Source: Herminiimonas sp. (GTDB taxonomy: Bacteria > Pseudomonadota > Gammaproteobacteria > Burkholderiales > Burkholderiaceae). From it: a stretch of 64,000 nucleotides of DNA. The stretch is taken from positions 496,001 through 560,000 of the forward strand of contig NZ_JAURVN010000014.1 in NCBI RefSeq assembly GCF_030655415.1, given 5' to 3'. Within the stretch, counting starts at the first letter, position 1. Every line of letters begins with the position of its first letter. A program made the translations under genes and the position numbers. Below the pieces are notes generated by a model, which worked only from the letters and a program-made list of their open reading frames with translations, was not told the origin of the DNA and made no database searches. Shown here piece after piece: positions 28,041-36,941 of the stretch.

Positions 28041-28443
28041 TTTTCTGAATAGCCTTCAGTAGCAAAACTGCAAACGCTTTTGTCCGTCCAGGCTGAACTT
28101 TTACTTAATGTTCAGCAAGGACGTGGCCACTCAAATAGCTTCGTCTAGCAAGACTAGCTATGCATCTGATGATGGACACTCATACGCCCGCCCAAAATCG
28201 TATTGTTTTTTCGTTAGATACGGGTGTCCGTCGCAATTAATAATGGTTTAATAGCACCTTGAGCAGGGATTCTGTAATTGCCAGATGGCTTACGGTATTC
28301 GCGGAAAGAAGCGACCACAGGACTGGAAGACGTGAATACGATGATATGCGTCGTGTTCCCCTCTCTTTTCCATGCATCCTGTGTGTCGTTTTTTTTTAAT
28401 AATGGTATGCATGAAAAAAGCATGCCGTACTTGAGGAAAACAG
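28041..28443. other. 403-base gap between fliK and fliL with several inverted repeats
   Basis: No gene is supported. Visible inverted repeats are 28092-28098/28110-28116 (GCTGAAC/GTTCAGC), a bulged hairpin 28135-28161, the wider pair 28174-28184/28219-28229 (GGACACTCATA against TACGGGTGTCC, two mismatches), and a short hairpin near 28412-28434 just before fliL. An uninterrupted run of nine T at 28387-28395 precedes fliL. The stretch probably holds the end of the fliF transcript and the fliL promoter. Confidence 0.55.
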
Positions 28444-28947
28444 ATGGCAACAAAAGCAGCCCCTAAAGCAGCCAGCGCAGACGAAGCGAAACCAAAAAAA
28501 TCAAAGACACTTATTATCGTGTTGGCTTTGGTGATTCTATTGGGCGGTGGTGGCGCTGGTGCATGGTATTTCATGACGCAGAAAGCTGCCGCACCTGCGC
28601 ATGCCCCGGAAAAACACGCAGAGGAAGCGAAGCCTCCGGTGTTCTTGCCGATGGAAGCGTTCACCGTTAATCTGCAAGCCGAAAACGGCGAACAGTTTTT
28701 GCAAACGACGTTCACGCTGCAAGTTGCCGATCAGGCTCAAGTTGAATTGATCAAGTTGTACATGCCGCATGTTCGTAGCCGGATGCTGCTTTTATTGTCA
28801 GGCAAAAAAGCTTCGGAAATATTGAGCGTAGACGGCAAGAACAAGTTAGCCGATGAAATTCTGGAAATCTTCAAGCAACCGTTCACACCACAAGGACCGA
28901 CCATCAAGGTAAGCAACGTCTTGTTTACTTCATTCGTCGTGCAATAA
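28444..28947 (+). CDS. fliL: Flagellar basal body-associated protein FliL
   Basis: 167 residues with a lysine-rich cytosolic start, one membrane segment (about 20-42, IIVLALVILLGGGGAGAWYF) and a periplasmic domain containing FLPMEAFTVNLQ and the C-terminal VSNVLFTSFVVQ. FliL surrounds and supports the stator. GAGGAAAAC precedes the ATG. It opens the fliLMNOPQR run. Confidence 0.95.
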   Translation: MATKAAPKAASADEAKPKKSKTLIIVLALVILLGGGGAGAWYFMTQKAAAPAHAPEKHAEEAKPPVFLPMEAFTVNLQAENGEQFLQTTFTLQVADQAQVELIKLYMPHVRSRMLLLLSGKKASEILSVDGKNKLADEILEIFKQPFTPQGPTIKVSNVLFTSFVVQ

Positions 28948-28950
28948 AAC

Positions 28951-29949
28951 ATGGCCGATAATTTCCTCTCACAAGAAGAAGTTGATGCCCTTCTAAAGGG
29001 CGTCAATGGCGATCAGGATGAGACTGGCAAACCAGAAGATTCTTCTGGCGTACGCACGTACAATCTGGCGACGCAAGAGCGCATCGTGCGCGGTCGCATG
29101 CCGACACTGGAAATTATCAATGAACGTTTTTCCCGTCTGTTGCGCATCGGCCTGTTCAACTTCCTGCACCGCAGTGCAGAGGTTTCGATCGGTCCGGTGC
29201 GCGTTTCAAAATACAGCGAATTCATACGCAATCTGGTCGTACCGACCAATCTGAATCTGGTCCACATGAAGCCGCTGCGCGGCACTGGCTTGATCGTTAT
29301 CGATCCAAATCTGGTGTTCCTGCTGGTTGATAATCTGTTCGGTGGCGATGGCCGCTTCCATACGCGTGTCGAAGGCCGCGATTTCACACAGACAGAACAG
29401 CGCATCATTCAACGCGTACTCGAAATCATTTTCGAAACCTACGCAAAATCATGGGAGCCTGTGTATCCGGTTGAGTTCGAATACATACGCTCGGAAATGA
29501 ATACGCAGTTCGCCAACATTGCGACACCGAATGAAGTCGTCGTCGCGACGACCTTCACGATCGAACTCGGTCCGGTCAGCGGCGATCTGCATTTCTGCGT
29601 GCCCTACTCGATGATCGAACCGATCCGCGATTTGCTGACCAGCAGCATGCAGGGCGAAACACTGGAAATGGATAAGCGCTGGATACGCTTGATGACGCAA
29701 CAGATCCAGACCGCAGAAGTAGAAATTCTGGCGAATATGGGTTCCGCCAATGTCACGCTGGGCGACCTCCTCAACATGAAAGTCGGCGACGTCATTTCGA
29801 TCGCCGTGCCAGAGAACATCACTGCAGAAGTTGATGGCGTGCCGGTGATGGAATGTTCATACGGAAAACTGAATGGCCAATATGCATTGCGCGTGGAAAA
29901 ATTGATCTACAGCGCAAACGACTCACCGCAAGGAGAAGAACATGAGTGA
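28951..29949 (+). CDS. fliM: Flagellar motor switch protein FliM
   Basis: 332 residues, the family norm. The N-terminal LSQEEVDALL is the CheY-phosphate binding tail, the middle is the CheC-like domain, and the C-terminal SpoA domain (about 245-320) ends KLNGQYALRVEKLI. It forms the C ring with FliG and FliN and passes the chemotaxis signal to the motor. It overlaps fliN by 8 bases. Confidence 0.97.
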   Translation: MADNFLSQEEVDALLKGVNGDQDETGKPEDSSGVRTYNLATQERIVRGRMPTLEIINERFSRLLRIGLFNFLHRSAEVSIGPVRVSKYSEFIRNLVVPTNLNLVHMKPLRGTGLIVIDPNLVFLLVDNLFGGDGRFHTRVEGRDFTQTEQRIIQRVLEIIFETYAKSWEPVYPVEFEYIRSEMNTQFANIATPNEVVVATTFTIELGPVSGDLHFCVPYSMIEPIRDLLTSSMQGETLEMDKRWIRLMTQQIQTAEVEILANMGSANVTLGDLLNMKVGDVISIAVPENITAEVDGVPVMECSYGKLNGQYALRVEKLIYSANDSPQGEEHE

Positions 29950-30367
29950 AGAAAACGAAGCGCAAACGGCAGCAGAGGACGATTGGGGCGCAGCGATGGC
30001 CGAGCAGGAAAAGAGCGAAGCAGAAGCGCCTCCCATTGCTCCAAAACCTGCAGCGGCAACAGTATTCAAGGATTTTGCCGGCGGCGATATGAAGACCGGT
30101 ACGCACAACGATATCGATTTCATTCTCGATATTCCTGTGCAACTGACGGTTGAGCTCGGCCGTACCAAAATCGCCATCAAGAATCTGCTGCAATTGGCTC
30201 AAGGTTCGGTTGTCGAGCTTGATGGTCTGGCCGGTGAGCCTATGGATGTCTTGGTCAATGGTTGCTTGATTGCGCAAGGTGAAGTCGTGGTCGTCAATGA
30301 CAAGTTCGGTATCCGTCTGACCGACATCATTACCCCGTCTGAACGTATCCGTAAGTTGAACAGATGA
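29942..30367 (+). CDS. fliN: Flagellar motor switch protein FliN
   Basis: 141 residues. An acidic, Ala/Pro-rich N-terminal part of about 55 residues precedes the SpoA domain (ILDIPVQLTVELGRTKIAIK, then EVVVVNDKFGIRLTDIITP). It completes the C ring and docks FliH. It overlaps fliM by 8 bases and fliO by 4. Confidence 0.97.
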   Translation: MSEENEAQTAAEDDWGAAMAEQEKSEAEAPPIAPKPAAATVFKDFAGGDMKTGTHNDIDFILDIPVQLTVELGRTKIAIKNLLQLAQGSVVELDGLAGEPMDVLVNGCLIAQGEVVVVNDKFGIRLTDIITPSERIRKLNR

Positions 30368-30804
30368 TTCGTGCTTTTTCTTTTTTCGTTGCACTGTTTT
30401 CGGTAAGCGTAGCGCATGCGCAAACTGCTGCTGTCAGTACAGCGGCGACCACCAGCACATCGACTACTTCAACCGCCGGCAATCTGATGCAAGTGACTTT
30501 AGGTTTGCTGGTAGTGCTGGCCTTGATGGCTGCTGCAGCCTGGGTATTGCGTCGTTTTAATACGGCCAAAGGTCAGAGCGCAGCGCAGATCAAAATCATA
30601 GGCGGCGTCAGCGTTGGTAATCGCGAACGTGTCATGGTGGTTGAAATAGCTGATCAATGGATAGTCGTCGGTGTTGCACCAGGTCGCGTTAATGCGTTAG
30701 CCACCATGGCAAAACAAGAAACCACGATATTCACTGATGCCGCACCGTCGAAAAACTTTTCGAGCTGGCTCGCGCAAACAATCGAAAAACGCAATGCCCA
30801 ATAA
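30364..30804 (+). CDS. fliO: Flagellar biosynthesis protein FliO
   Basis: 146 residues: a signal-like hydrophobic start, a Thr/Ser/Ala-rich stretch, one membrane segment (about 42-62) and a cytosolic domain with the family-like [20 protein letters not shown] and [14 protein letters not shown]. FliO helps assemble the FliP ring of the export gate. It overlaps both fliN and fliP. Confidence 0.92.
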   Translation: MIRAFSFFVALFSVSVAHAQTAAVSTAATTSTSTTSTAGNLMQVTLGLLVVLALMAAAAWVLRRFNTAKGQSAAQIKIIGGVSVGNRERVMVVEIADQWIVVGVAPGRVNALATMAKQETTIFTDAAPSKNFSSWLAQTIEKRNAQ

Positions 30805-31561
30805 TTCATCTACTATGCTGCGTCGTTTATTGAGCTTGGCACTGCCGTTACTGCTGGCTCTGCCTATGGCTGCGATGGCACAGCAAGCTGGCTTGCCTGC
30901 ATTTACCAGCACACCGACTGCTGGTGGCGGCCAGACTTATTCGCTGAGTTTGCAAACCTTGTTGTTGCTGACCGGCTTGTCATTCCTGCCTGCCGTGTTA
31001 CTCATGATGACCAGTTTTACGCGCATCATCATCGTGTTGTCTTTGTTACGCCAGGCGCTCGGCACACAAAGTTCGCCACCAAATCAAGTCATCATCGGAC
31101 TCGCATTATTCCTGACGCTATTCGTCATGAGCCCAGTGCTGGATAAAATCTATGTCGATGCTTACCAGCCCTTCACTGCCAACAAAATCAAGATGGACGA
31201 GGCACTGGAAAAAGCAGTTGCGCCATTGAAAACATTCATGGTCAAGCAGACGCGTGAGTCGGATCTGGCGCTGTACGTCAAATTATCCAAAGGTCCAGAA
31301 CTGCAAGGTCCGGAAGATATCCCATTGCGCATATTGGTACCAGCATTTATCACCAGTGAATTGAAAACTGCATTTCAAATCAGCTTCGCGATTTTTATTC
31401 CATTTTTGATTATTGATATGGTGGTCGCCAGTGTGTTGATGTCGATGGGTATGATGATGGTGTCACCGTCGATTGTGGCGTTGCCGTTCAAGCTGATGCT
31501 GTTTGTACTGGTCGACGGTTGGCAATTGCTAATCGGTTCGCTGGCGCAAAGTTTTTACTAA
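30794..31561 (+). CDS. fliP: Flagellar export gate protein FliP
   Basis: 255 residues from the ATG at 30794; the open frame begins at 30737 and another ATG is at 30815, none with a clear ribosome-binding site. The signal peptide ([18 protein letters not shown]) is characteristic of FliP. The signatures [38 protein letters not shown] and MGMMMVSP are intact. Together with FliQ and FliR it forms the inner-membrane export channel. It overlaps the fliO end by 11 bases. Confidence 0.95.
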   Translation: MPNNSSTMLRRLLSLALPLLLALPMAAMAQQAGLPAFTSTPTAGGGQTYSLSLQTLLLLTGLSFLPAVLLMMTSFTRIIIVLSLLRQALGTQSSPPNQVIIGLALFLTLFVMSPVLDKIYVDAYQPFTANKIKMDEALEKAVAPLKTFMVKQTRESDLALYVKLSKGPELQGPEDIPLRILVPAFITSELKTAFQISFAIFIPFLIIDMVVASVLMSMGMMMVSPSIVALPFKLMLFVLVDGWQLLIGSLAQSFY

Positions 31562-31570
31562 GGATTTGCG

Positions 31571-31840
31571 ATGACTCCCGAAAGCGTCATGACGATGGGC
31601 CGCCACGCGATTGAAGTCACTTTGATGGTGGCTGCGCCGATGTTGCTGATCGCGCTCGCGATCGGCTTGGTCGTCAGTATTTTCCAGGCGGCGACACAGA
31701 TCAATGAACAGACACTCTCTTTCATTCCAAAATTGGTCGGCATTTTTGTCGCACTGGTGATTGCCGGTCCGTGGATGTTGACTGTCATGCTGGATTACAT
31801 GCGCGAAATGTTTACCAATATCCCTCTGCTAGTCAGCTAG
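31571..31840 (+). CDS. fliQ: Flagellar export gate protein FliQ
   Basis: 89 residues, two membrane segments (about 15-40 and 52-75). The central motif SIFQAATQINEQTLSFIPK is the family hallmark. It is part of the FliP5Q4R1 channel. The start lies 9 bases after the fliP stop. Confidence 0.97.
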   Translation: MTPESVMTMGRHAIEVTLMVAAPMLLIALAIGLVVSIFQAATQINEQTLSFIPKLVGIFVALVIAGPWMLTVMLDYMREMFTNIPLLVS

Positions 31841-31874
31841 CGGCAATGCCGTCTCCCTCGCAGTCACCGATCGC

Positions 31875-32669
31875 ATGATCAGTATCACCAGCGCCGAACT
31901 TAATACCTGGATCGCAGCATTGCTGTGGCCGCTAACGCGCATCATCGGTTTGATTTCCGTTGCACCATTGTTCGGCAATGTCAGCGTTCCGGCGCGCGTC
32001 AAAATCAGTCTCGCCATCATGCTGGCGCTGATCATTGCACCTACCGTCCCTGCCATGCCTGCGATGGACCCGATATCGTCCACCGGCTTCCTGATTTTGA
32101 TGCAGCAGCTGCTGATCGGATTGACGATGGGCTTTGCGATGCGGATTGTGTTTGCAGGTGTCGAGATGGCTGGTGAAATTACAGGCATGACGATGGGGCT
32201 GGGCTTCGCCAGTTTTTTCGATCCGCAGACGCGTGCGCGCACCTCAGTCATCAGCCAGTTTCTGGCACTGCTGATTCTGATGGTTTATCTTTCCACTAAT
32301 CTGCATCTGGTTGTCTTGTCTACGCTGGCGCGAAGTTTTGAGCTCTTGCCAATTACTGGCAGCTTTGTTTCGCCTGGAGGCTTGTTCGAAATAGTCAAAT
32401 GGGGTGGACGTATTTTCAGCGCAGGCGTGCAACTATCCTTACCTATGGTCGCCGCGCTATTGATCACGAATATTGCACTCGGGATTTTGACGCGCGCCGC
32501 ACCGCAACTGAATATTTTCGGTATCGGTTTCCCGACCACCATAGGCGTCGGCTTCATCATGATAGGCGTCGTGCTGCCTTACTTGATGAATCCGTTCATC
32601 AATCTGATGCAAGAAGGAATTGATGCGATGGGGAGAATTACCGTTGCATTCACACCGCTACAGCAATAG
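31875..32669 (+). CDS. fliR: Flagellar export gate protein FliR
   Basis: 264 residues with about six membrane segments. Family features are LLWPLTRIIGLISVAPLFGN, ARVKISLAIMLALIIAP and the late segment PQLNIFGIGFPTTIGVGF. It completes the export channel. The ribosome-binding site is weak. It ends the forward fliL-fliR run and faces flgL across a strong terminator. Confidence 0.96.
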   Translation: MISITSAELNTWIAALLWPLTRIIGLISVAPLFGNVSVPARVKISLAIMLALIIAPTVPAMPAMDPISSTGFLILMQQLLIGLTMGFAMRIVFAGVEMAGEITGMTMGLGFASFFDPQTRARTSVISQFLALLILMVYLSTNLHLVVLSTLARSFELLPITGSFVSPGGLFEIVKWGGRIFSAGVQLSLPMVAALLITNIALGILTRAAPQLNIFGIGFPTTIGVGFIMIGVVLPYLMNPFINLMQEGIDAMGRITVAFTPLQQ

Positions 32670-32683
32670 GTGTAAATGAATTG

Positions 32684-32721
32684 AAATGGTTTGTTCTTGC
32701 AAGCGCAAGAACAAACCATTT
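32684..32721. terminator. Bidirectional terminator between fliR and flgL
   Basis: A perfect 17-bp stem (32684-32700/32705-32721) with loop AAGC stands between the two convergent operons, 15 bases past the fliR stop and 2 bases past the flgL stop. The A/T ends of the stem serve both strands. Confidence 0.9.
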
Positions 32722-32723
32722 GA

Positions 32724-33938
32724 TCAGGTCAGCATATTGAACAGCGACAAGCCCGAGATTTTGATGAACGACTGGCGTGCTGCTTCCAGTGTGTACTGTT
32801 GCTGAGTAAAACTCGAATAGGCTTCTACCGGATCGATTTCCTGCAATTGCTTCAAGGTCGCGGTGTATTGGACTTTTAAATCAGAGCCAGCGGTATCGAG
32901 ATTATCGATTTCCTTCAAGCGCGTACCGATCGTTGTACGCACAGCAGATATATTCACAAGTGCGTTGGCAATGCTGTTATTCGCAGCCGCTAATCCATTT
33001 GCTAATTTGGTTTGTCCTTGAGGGCCGACAGCGCTCGTTGAGATAGTTGCCAACAAATCGGTAATCACCGTGAAAACACTTTGCTTTTCACTTGGCTTCA
33101 CACTAAAAGTATCACCGTTAGCTGGCACACCTTTAATATCGAATTGCATGCCGCCAAAGCTGATGGCTTGTCCGCTTACATACGGTTGTGGCGTAGCTGG
33201 CGTCGCAGGTGGTGGTGTTTCTGTCACCAGATAAGTTGTCACACCCGCGGCATCAATAGAGAAAGTGACTGCATAGTCATGACCGGTCAATTGCGTCTGA
33301 TCAATCACCGATCCAGTGCTGACCAAACCGGTACCGGTATTAGCCGTACCTGCTGCGGTAACAAAACGCCCATTACCGCTCATGCCTGCTTCAAAAACGG
33401 TGGAGCCCGCATCACCCACTGCCATTTGACGCGCTGCGCCTACCTGCAACATGCGTTGCCCCTGGTCACCGCCGTAATTAGCGCCTGTCGCAGATTGGGT
33501 ATATGGCTGTACGGTTGTTTGATAGCCGGCAAAAATATAATTACCACTGCTATCACGTGAATTTGCCAGCGACATCAACTCGTCAAAATTGCTGCGCAAC
33601 TGAGTCGCATACATCTTGCGTTGTGCATCATCCAGCGCGCCATTGCCTGCGCCAACCACAACATCCTTGACTGATTGCAAAAGCAAATTGACACTTTGCA
33701 AGATACTTTCTTCTTCAGACAAGGCGCTCTTGGCATTGGAACGATTCAGAGCAAATTGATCATTAATGGCCAGCGCCTGATCCATACCCAATGCAGCAGC
33801 AGCAGCGACAGGATCATCGGCCGGCGTCAATACACGCATACCGCTGGATACCTGTTGCTGAGTTCTAAACAAAGCAGTCTGCAAGTCGCTAATCTGACGC
33901 GAGCCCAACTCATACATTGTGTTTGTGCTGATACGCAT
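32724..33938 (-). CDS. flgL: Flagellar hook-associated protein 3 (hook-filament junction)
   Basis: 404 residues. The N-terminal part RISTNTMYELGSRQISDLQT, then QVSSGMRVLTPADDPVAAAA, and the C-terminal part VEAYSSFTQQQYTLEAARQS are the flagellin-like D0/D1 regions typical of FlgL. The middle is variable. AAGGA precedes the ATG. It is the last gene of the reverse-strand flg run, 11 bases after flgK. Confidence 0.96.
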   Translation of the reverse strand: MRISTNTMYELGSRQISDLQTALFRTQQQVSSGMRVLTPADDPVAAAAALGMDQALAINDQFALNRSNAKSALSEEESILQSVNLLLQSVKDVVVGAGNGALDDAQRKMYATQLRSNFDELMSLANSRDSSGNYIFAGYQTTVQPYTQSATGANYGGDQGQRMLQVGAARQMAVGDAGSTVFEAGMSGNGRFVTAAGTANTGTGLVSTGSVIDQTQLTGHDYAVTFSIDAAGVTTYLVTETPPPATPATPQPYVSGQAISFGGMQFDIKGVPANGDTFSVKPSEKQSVFTVITDLLATISTSAVGPQGQTKLANGLAAANNSIANALVNISAVRTTIGTRLKEIDNLDTAGSDLKVQYTATLKQLQEIDPVEAYSSFTQQQYTLEAARQSFIKISGLSLFNMLT

Positions 33939-33949
33939 GATTTTTGTCC

Positions 33950-35887
33950 TTATCGACCCAAGGAAGCCAGAATATCAAACATGTCGCTCACCGCCTGCAT
34001 CACCTTCGCAGCGGCTTGATACGCTTGTTGATACTGGATCAAATTAGCTGCTTCTTCATCCAGATTCACACCGGATTCAGACTGCTGAGCGGTTTGCAGT
34101 TGTTTGAGCAAGCCACCTTCGGCTGCGCTATTCACCTGCAATTCGCGTGTCTTGTTACCAACCAGACTGACCAACTGACTGTAGGCAGTATTGTAATTTG
34201 CAGTGCCGCCTTGCAAGACATTCTTGGTCTGCAATTCGCCCAACGCCAGCATATTGCGGCTATCGCCCTGACCATTGACGTTTGCGCTGATCTTGAAAGT
34301 GTCGCCATCTGCCGGCGCGCCACTCAGTTTAATCTCTGCACCGCCAAAAGAAATTGTCGAACCCGCCGTGTACGGAACCGCTGCACCTGCAGCGTAAGTC
34401 GTCGGCACACCGTTCGTCGTCACTGTAACGGGCATCGTGGCTGGGAAGCCCGTCAACGTGCCACCCGTCGAGTTATACGTCAGCGTTACAGGTGTAGCAA
34501 CAGTCGCAGCAGTAAAGGCAGCCGTAATCGAACCAGCGCTGATTGCGCCCGTGCCCGTATTCGTAGTTGTTGAGCCGGTAACGATAGGTGTCGCTGCCGC
34601 TATCGACGATAAATCCTTGATCAACACATTGAAATCTGCTGCGCCATTGACAGTTGGTCGCACCATGTAATGATCACCGGCGGCCATCGGCCCCGATGTC
34701 ATCGTCAGATCAACACCGTCGATCGTGGCAGTCGGAAATGTTGCGCCGGAATACATGGACGCATTATCAGAAATACGCGTTACGCTGTAATTGCTGCCAT
34801 CGTATGACACGCGATAATCGCTGGTGGTTAGTGCACTTACATTGCTGATCGTGGCGCCGACAACTGCAGTACCGGTGTTTTTGTAATCAGCATTGACGGC
34901 AGGTTGAGCAGAATTGAAAAAATTACCGCCCAAGTTGCCATTTTGATCTTGCCCTAGGCGATGTTGCGCGTTGAAGGTTTCTGCGATGCCCAATGCGATA
35001 CGACCCAAGGAATTTTGTATTGGGTCCAGCGACTTGTTACGGAATTCAATCAAACCACCCAGTTTGCCACCTGTGATCGCCTCTTCCGGCAAGGTAACTG
35101 TGGTTCCATTTGTTGTGTAACCAACTTGCAAACGGCCCAAATCAGTTGACGATGCAACGGTCGTTAATTTGTAGACGGAATTACCAACAACCAAAGGCTG
35201 GCCATTGCCGATATACACGCTGTAACCGGTATTCTGCTTGTTAACAGTGACTTTGGCTTCCTTGGCCAATTCACCAACCAGGTAATCGCGCTGGTCAAGC
35301 AAATCGTTAGGCGGTTGTCCATTGGCCTGCGCTTTGGCAATCGCATTATTTAACGAACTAATCTGTTCTGCGTAAGCATTGATATTCGTGACGCTAGCGG
35401 TAATTTCAGTATTCACGCCTTCGCGTATCGCACGCAACTGACCATCCATGGTCTGGAAACGGGCTGCCAGCGATTCTGCGCCCGACAACATGGCTTGACG
35501 CGATGGCGCCGAACCAGGATTGGCGACCAGATCTTGAATACCTTTGAAGAAATCCTGAATCACTGGTGTGAGGCCAGTGCTGGAATCGGCGATCATGTTA
35601 TTGATCTTGCCAATTTGAGTAGCGTAACTTTGCAGTTGGCTGGTACTACCTTGCGCAGCGACAACCTGCTTTGAGATGAATTCGTTATAGACGCGTTGTA
35701 CGGTTTCTACTGTCGTACCGCTACCGATATAACCGCCACCCAAATCCTGGCCGCCTAGCGAAGTCTGAATCACCAATTGGCGACTATAACCAGGGGTTTT
35801 CTGATTTGCGATATTGTGGCCAGTTGTGGCAAGACCCGCCTGGGCTGCGGCAAGTGCGCTAGTCGCGATACTGAGGATATTGGGCAT
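33950..35887 (-). CDS. flgK: Flagellar hook-associated protein 1 (hook-filament junction)
   Basis: 645 residues. The N-terminus has the rod/hook motif SALAAAQAGLATTGHNIANQ and TPGYSRQ; the C-terminus EEAANLIQYQQAYQAAAKVM is the matching D0 helix. A Thr/Gly-rich insert (about 330-540) makes it longer than the enterobacterial protein. A sigma-28-like element sits just upstream (35917-35943), so it may be read both from the flg operon and as a late gene with flgL. Confidence 0.97.
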   Translation of the reverse strand: MPNILSIATSALAAAQAGLATTGHNIANQKTPGYSRQLVIQTSLGGQDLGGGYIGSGTTVETVQRVYNEFISKQVVAAQGSTSQLQSYATQIGKINNMIADSSTGLTPVIQDFFKGIQDLVANPGSAPSRQAMLSGAESLAARFQTMDGQLRAIREGVNTEITASVTNINAYAEQISSLNNAIAKAQANGQPPNDLLDQRDYLVGELAKEAKVTVNKQNTGYSVYIGNGQPLVVGNSVYKLTTVASSTDLGRLQVGYTTNGTTVTLPEEAITGGKLGGLIEFRNKSLDPIQNSLGRIALGIAETFNAQHRLGQDQNGNLGGNFFNSAQPAVNADYKNTGTAVVGATISNVSALTTSDYRVSYDGSNYSVTRISDNASMYSGATFPTATIDGVDLTMTSGPMAAGDHYMVRPTVNGAADFNVLIKDLSSIAAATPIVTGSTTTNTGTGAISAGSITAAFTAATVATPVTLTYNSTGGTLTGFPATMPVTVTTNGVPTTYAAGAAVPYTAGSTISFGGAEIKLSGAPADGDTFKISANVNGQGDSRNMLALGELQTKNVLQGGTANYNTAYSQLVSLVGNKTRELQVNSAAEGGLLKQLQTAQQSESGVNLDEEAANLIQYQQAYQAAAKVMQAVSDMFDILASLGR

Positions 35888-35916
35888 GGTCTATTTCTTT
35901 GAACGCTATATCGTTG

Positions 35917-35943
35917 TGTACGGCACATCGATGGAAAACTTGA
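35917..35943 (-). promoter_or_regulatory. Possible sigma-28 promoter of flgK-flgL
   Basis: On the reverse strand TCAA (35940-35943), a 15-bp spacer and GCCGTACA (35917-35924) match TAAA-N15-GCCGATAA at 8 of 12 positions, with correct spacing and GCCG intact. It is 29 bases before the flgK ATG. Late-gene control of flgKL from such a site is known in enterobacteria. Confidence 0.45.
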
Positions 35944-36001
35944 GCCTGCAATTCATTGTCTTGCAACTTGAATAACTCTTGAGTTACCTAAATGAAAACG
36001 A

Positions 36002-36934
36002 TCAGGCTGCGAGATTTCGATTGATAAGGTTGGTCAATTTCTCTGCGTACTTGGGATCCGTAGCGTAACCGGCCTTTTGCAAGCCCTGTGCAAAGCCTTT
36101 TACATCTGTGGCATTCGCCAATACTTTTTCGTAGCGTGGATTGTCACGCAGCAGTTTCGCGTAATCGCGGAACGAATCTGCATAAGAATCATAGGCACGG
36201 AATTTTTCCACACGTTTTTGCGGCACACCATTAATGTATTCAGTGGTAACAGCATCCACGGTCTTGCCTTTCCAGCCGCCGGTTGCCTTGATGCCAAACA
36301 GATTGTGGCTAGTGCCGCCATCTGCAGTACGGATGACGTGCTTGCCCCAGCCACTTTCCAGCGCAGCTTGGCCCAGCATGAATTTAGCGGGAATACCGGT
36401 CGTCTTGCTGGCCTCTTCCGCATGCGCGGTGAGCTTGTCCTGGAAAGCCTGCACATGCTTGGGCTTGTCAGTTGCTGCGACAACTGCATCGTCAGTGGAT
36501 GTGCTTTTTGGCGCACGTGCCGCACGCTCGGATAGCGATCGCAGCAAGTCGGTTTTCAAACTAGAGCTCAAGTCATCCGCACCACCATTTTGCGTGGCAG
36601 CGTTTTCACTCGCCACGGCGGCATTCATTTGATTGCCAGACAATTGACGTATCAATACATCCGCCAAACCCACACCGCGCGTTGCCATATTCTGGCTCAA
36701 CTGTTGATCCAGCATCGACGTGTACATTTTGGTTTGTTCGTTATCGAACACGCCTTCTTGCGGTGTCGCTTGGCGCATGCTTTTCATGATCATGTTCATG
36801 AAAAGCGCTTCGAATTGCTTGGCCGCAGCCTTGATCGATTCCGGCGAGTTCTGACGCGCCGATTGCTTTAGCGCCTCGACGCCTTTGGCATCGATCGCAA
36901 GACTATTACTCGAATTGTCGGCAGGCGTAATCAT
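36002..36934 (-). CDS. flgJ: Flagellar rod assembly protein and muramidase FlgJ
   Basis: 310 residues in two domains. The N-terminal rod-binding domain (about 35-100) has KQFEALFMNMIMKSMRQATP. The C-terminal glucosaminidase domain (about 160-305) has FMLGQAALESGWGKH with the likely catalytic Glu193, then NLFGIKATGGWKG. It caps the rod in the periplasm and opens the peptidoglycan. No signal peptide is present, consistent with export through the flagellar system. Confidence 0.96.
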   Translation of the reverse strand: MITPADNSSNSLAIDAKGVEALKQSARQNSPESIKAAAKQFEALFMNMIMKSMRQATPQEGVFDNEQTKMYTSMLDQQLSQNMATRGVGLADVLIRQLSGNQMNAAVASENAATQNGGADDLSSSLKTDLLRSLSERAARAPKSTSTDDAVVAATDKPKHVQAFQDKLTAHAEEASKTTGIPAKFMLGQAALESGWGKHVIRTADGGTSHNLFGIKATGGWKGKTVDAVTTEYINGVPQKRVEKFRAYDSYADSFRDYAKLLRDNPRYEKVLANATDVKGFAQGLQKAGYATDPKYAEKLTNLINRNLAA

Positions 36935-36941
36935 GTGACGA

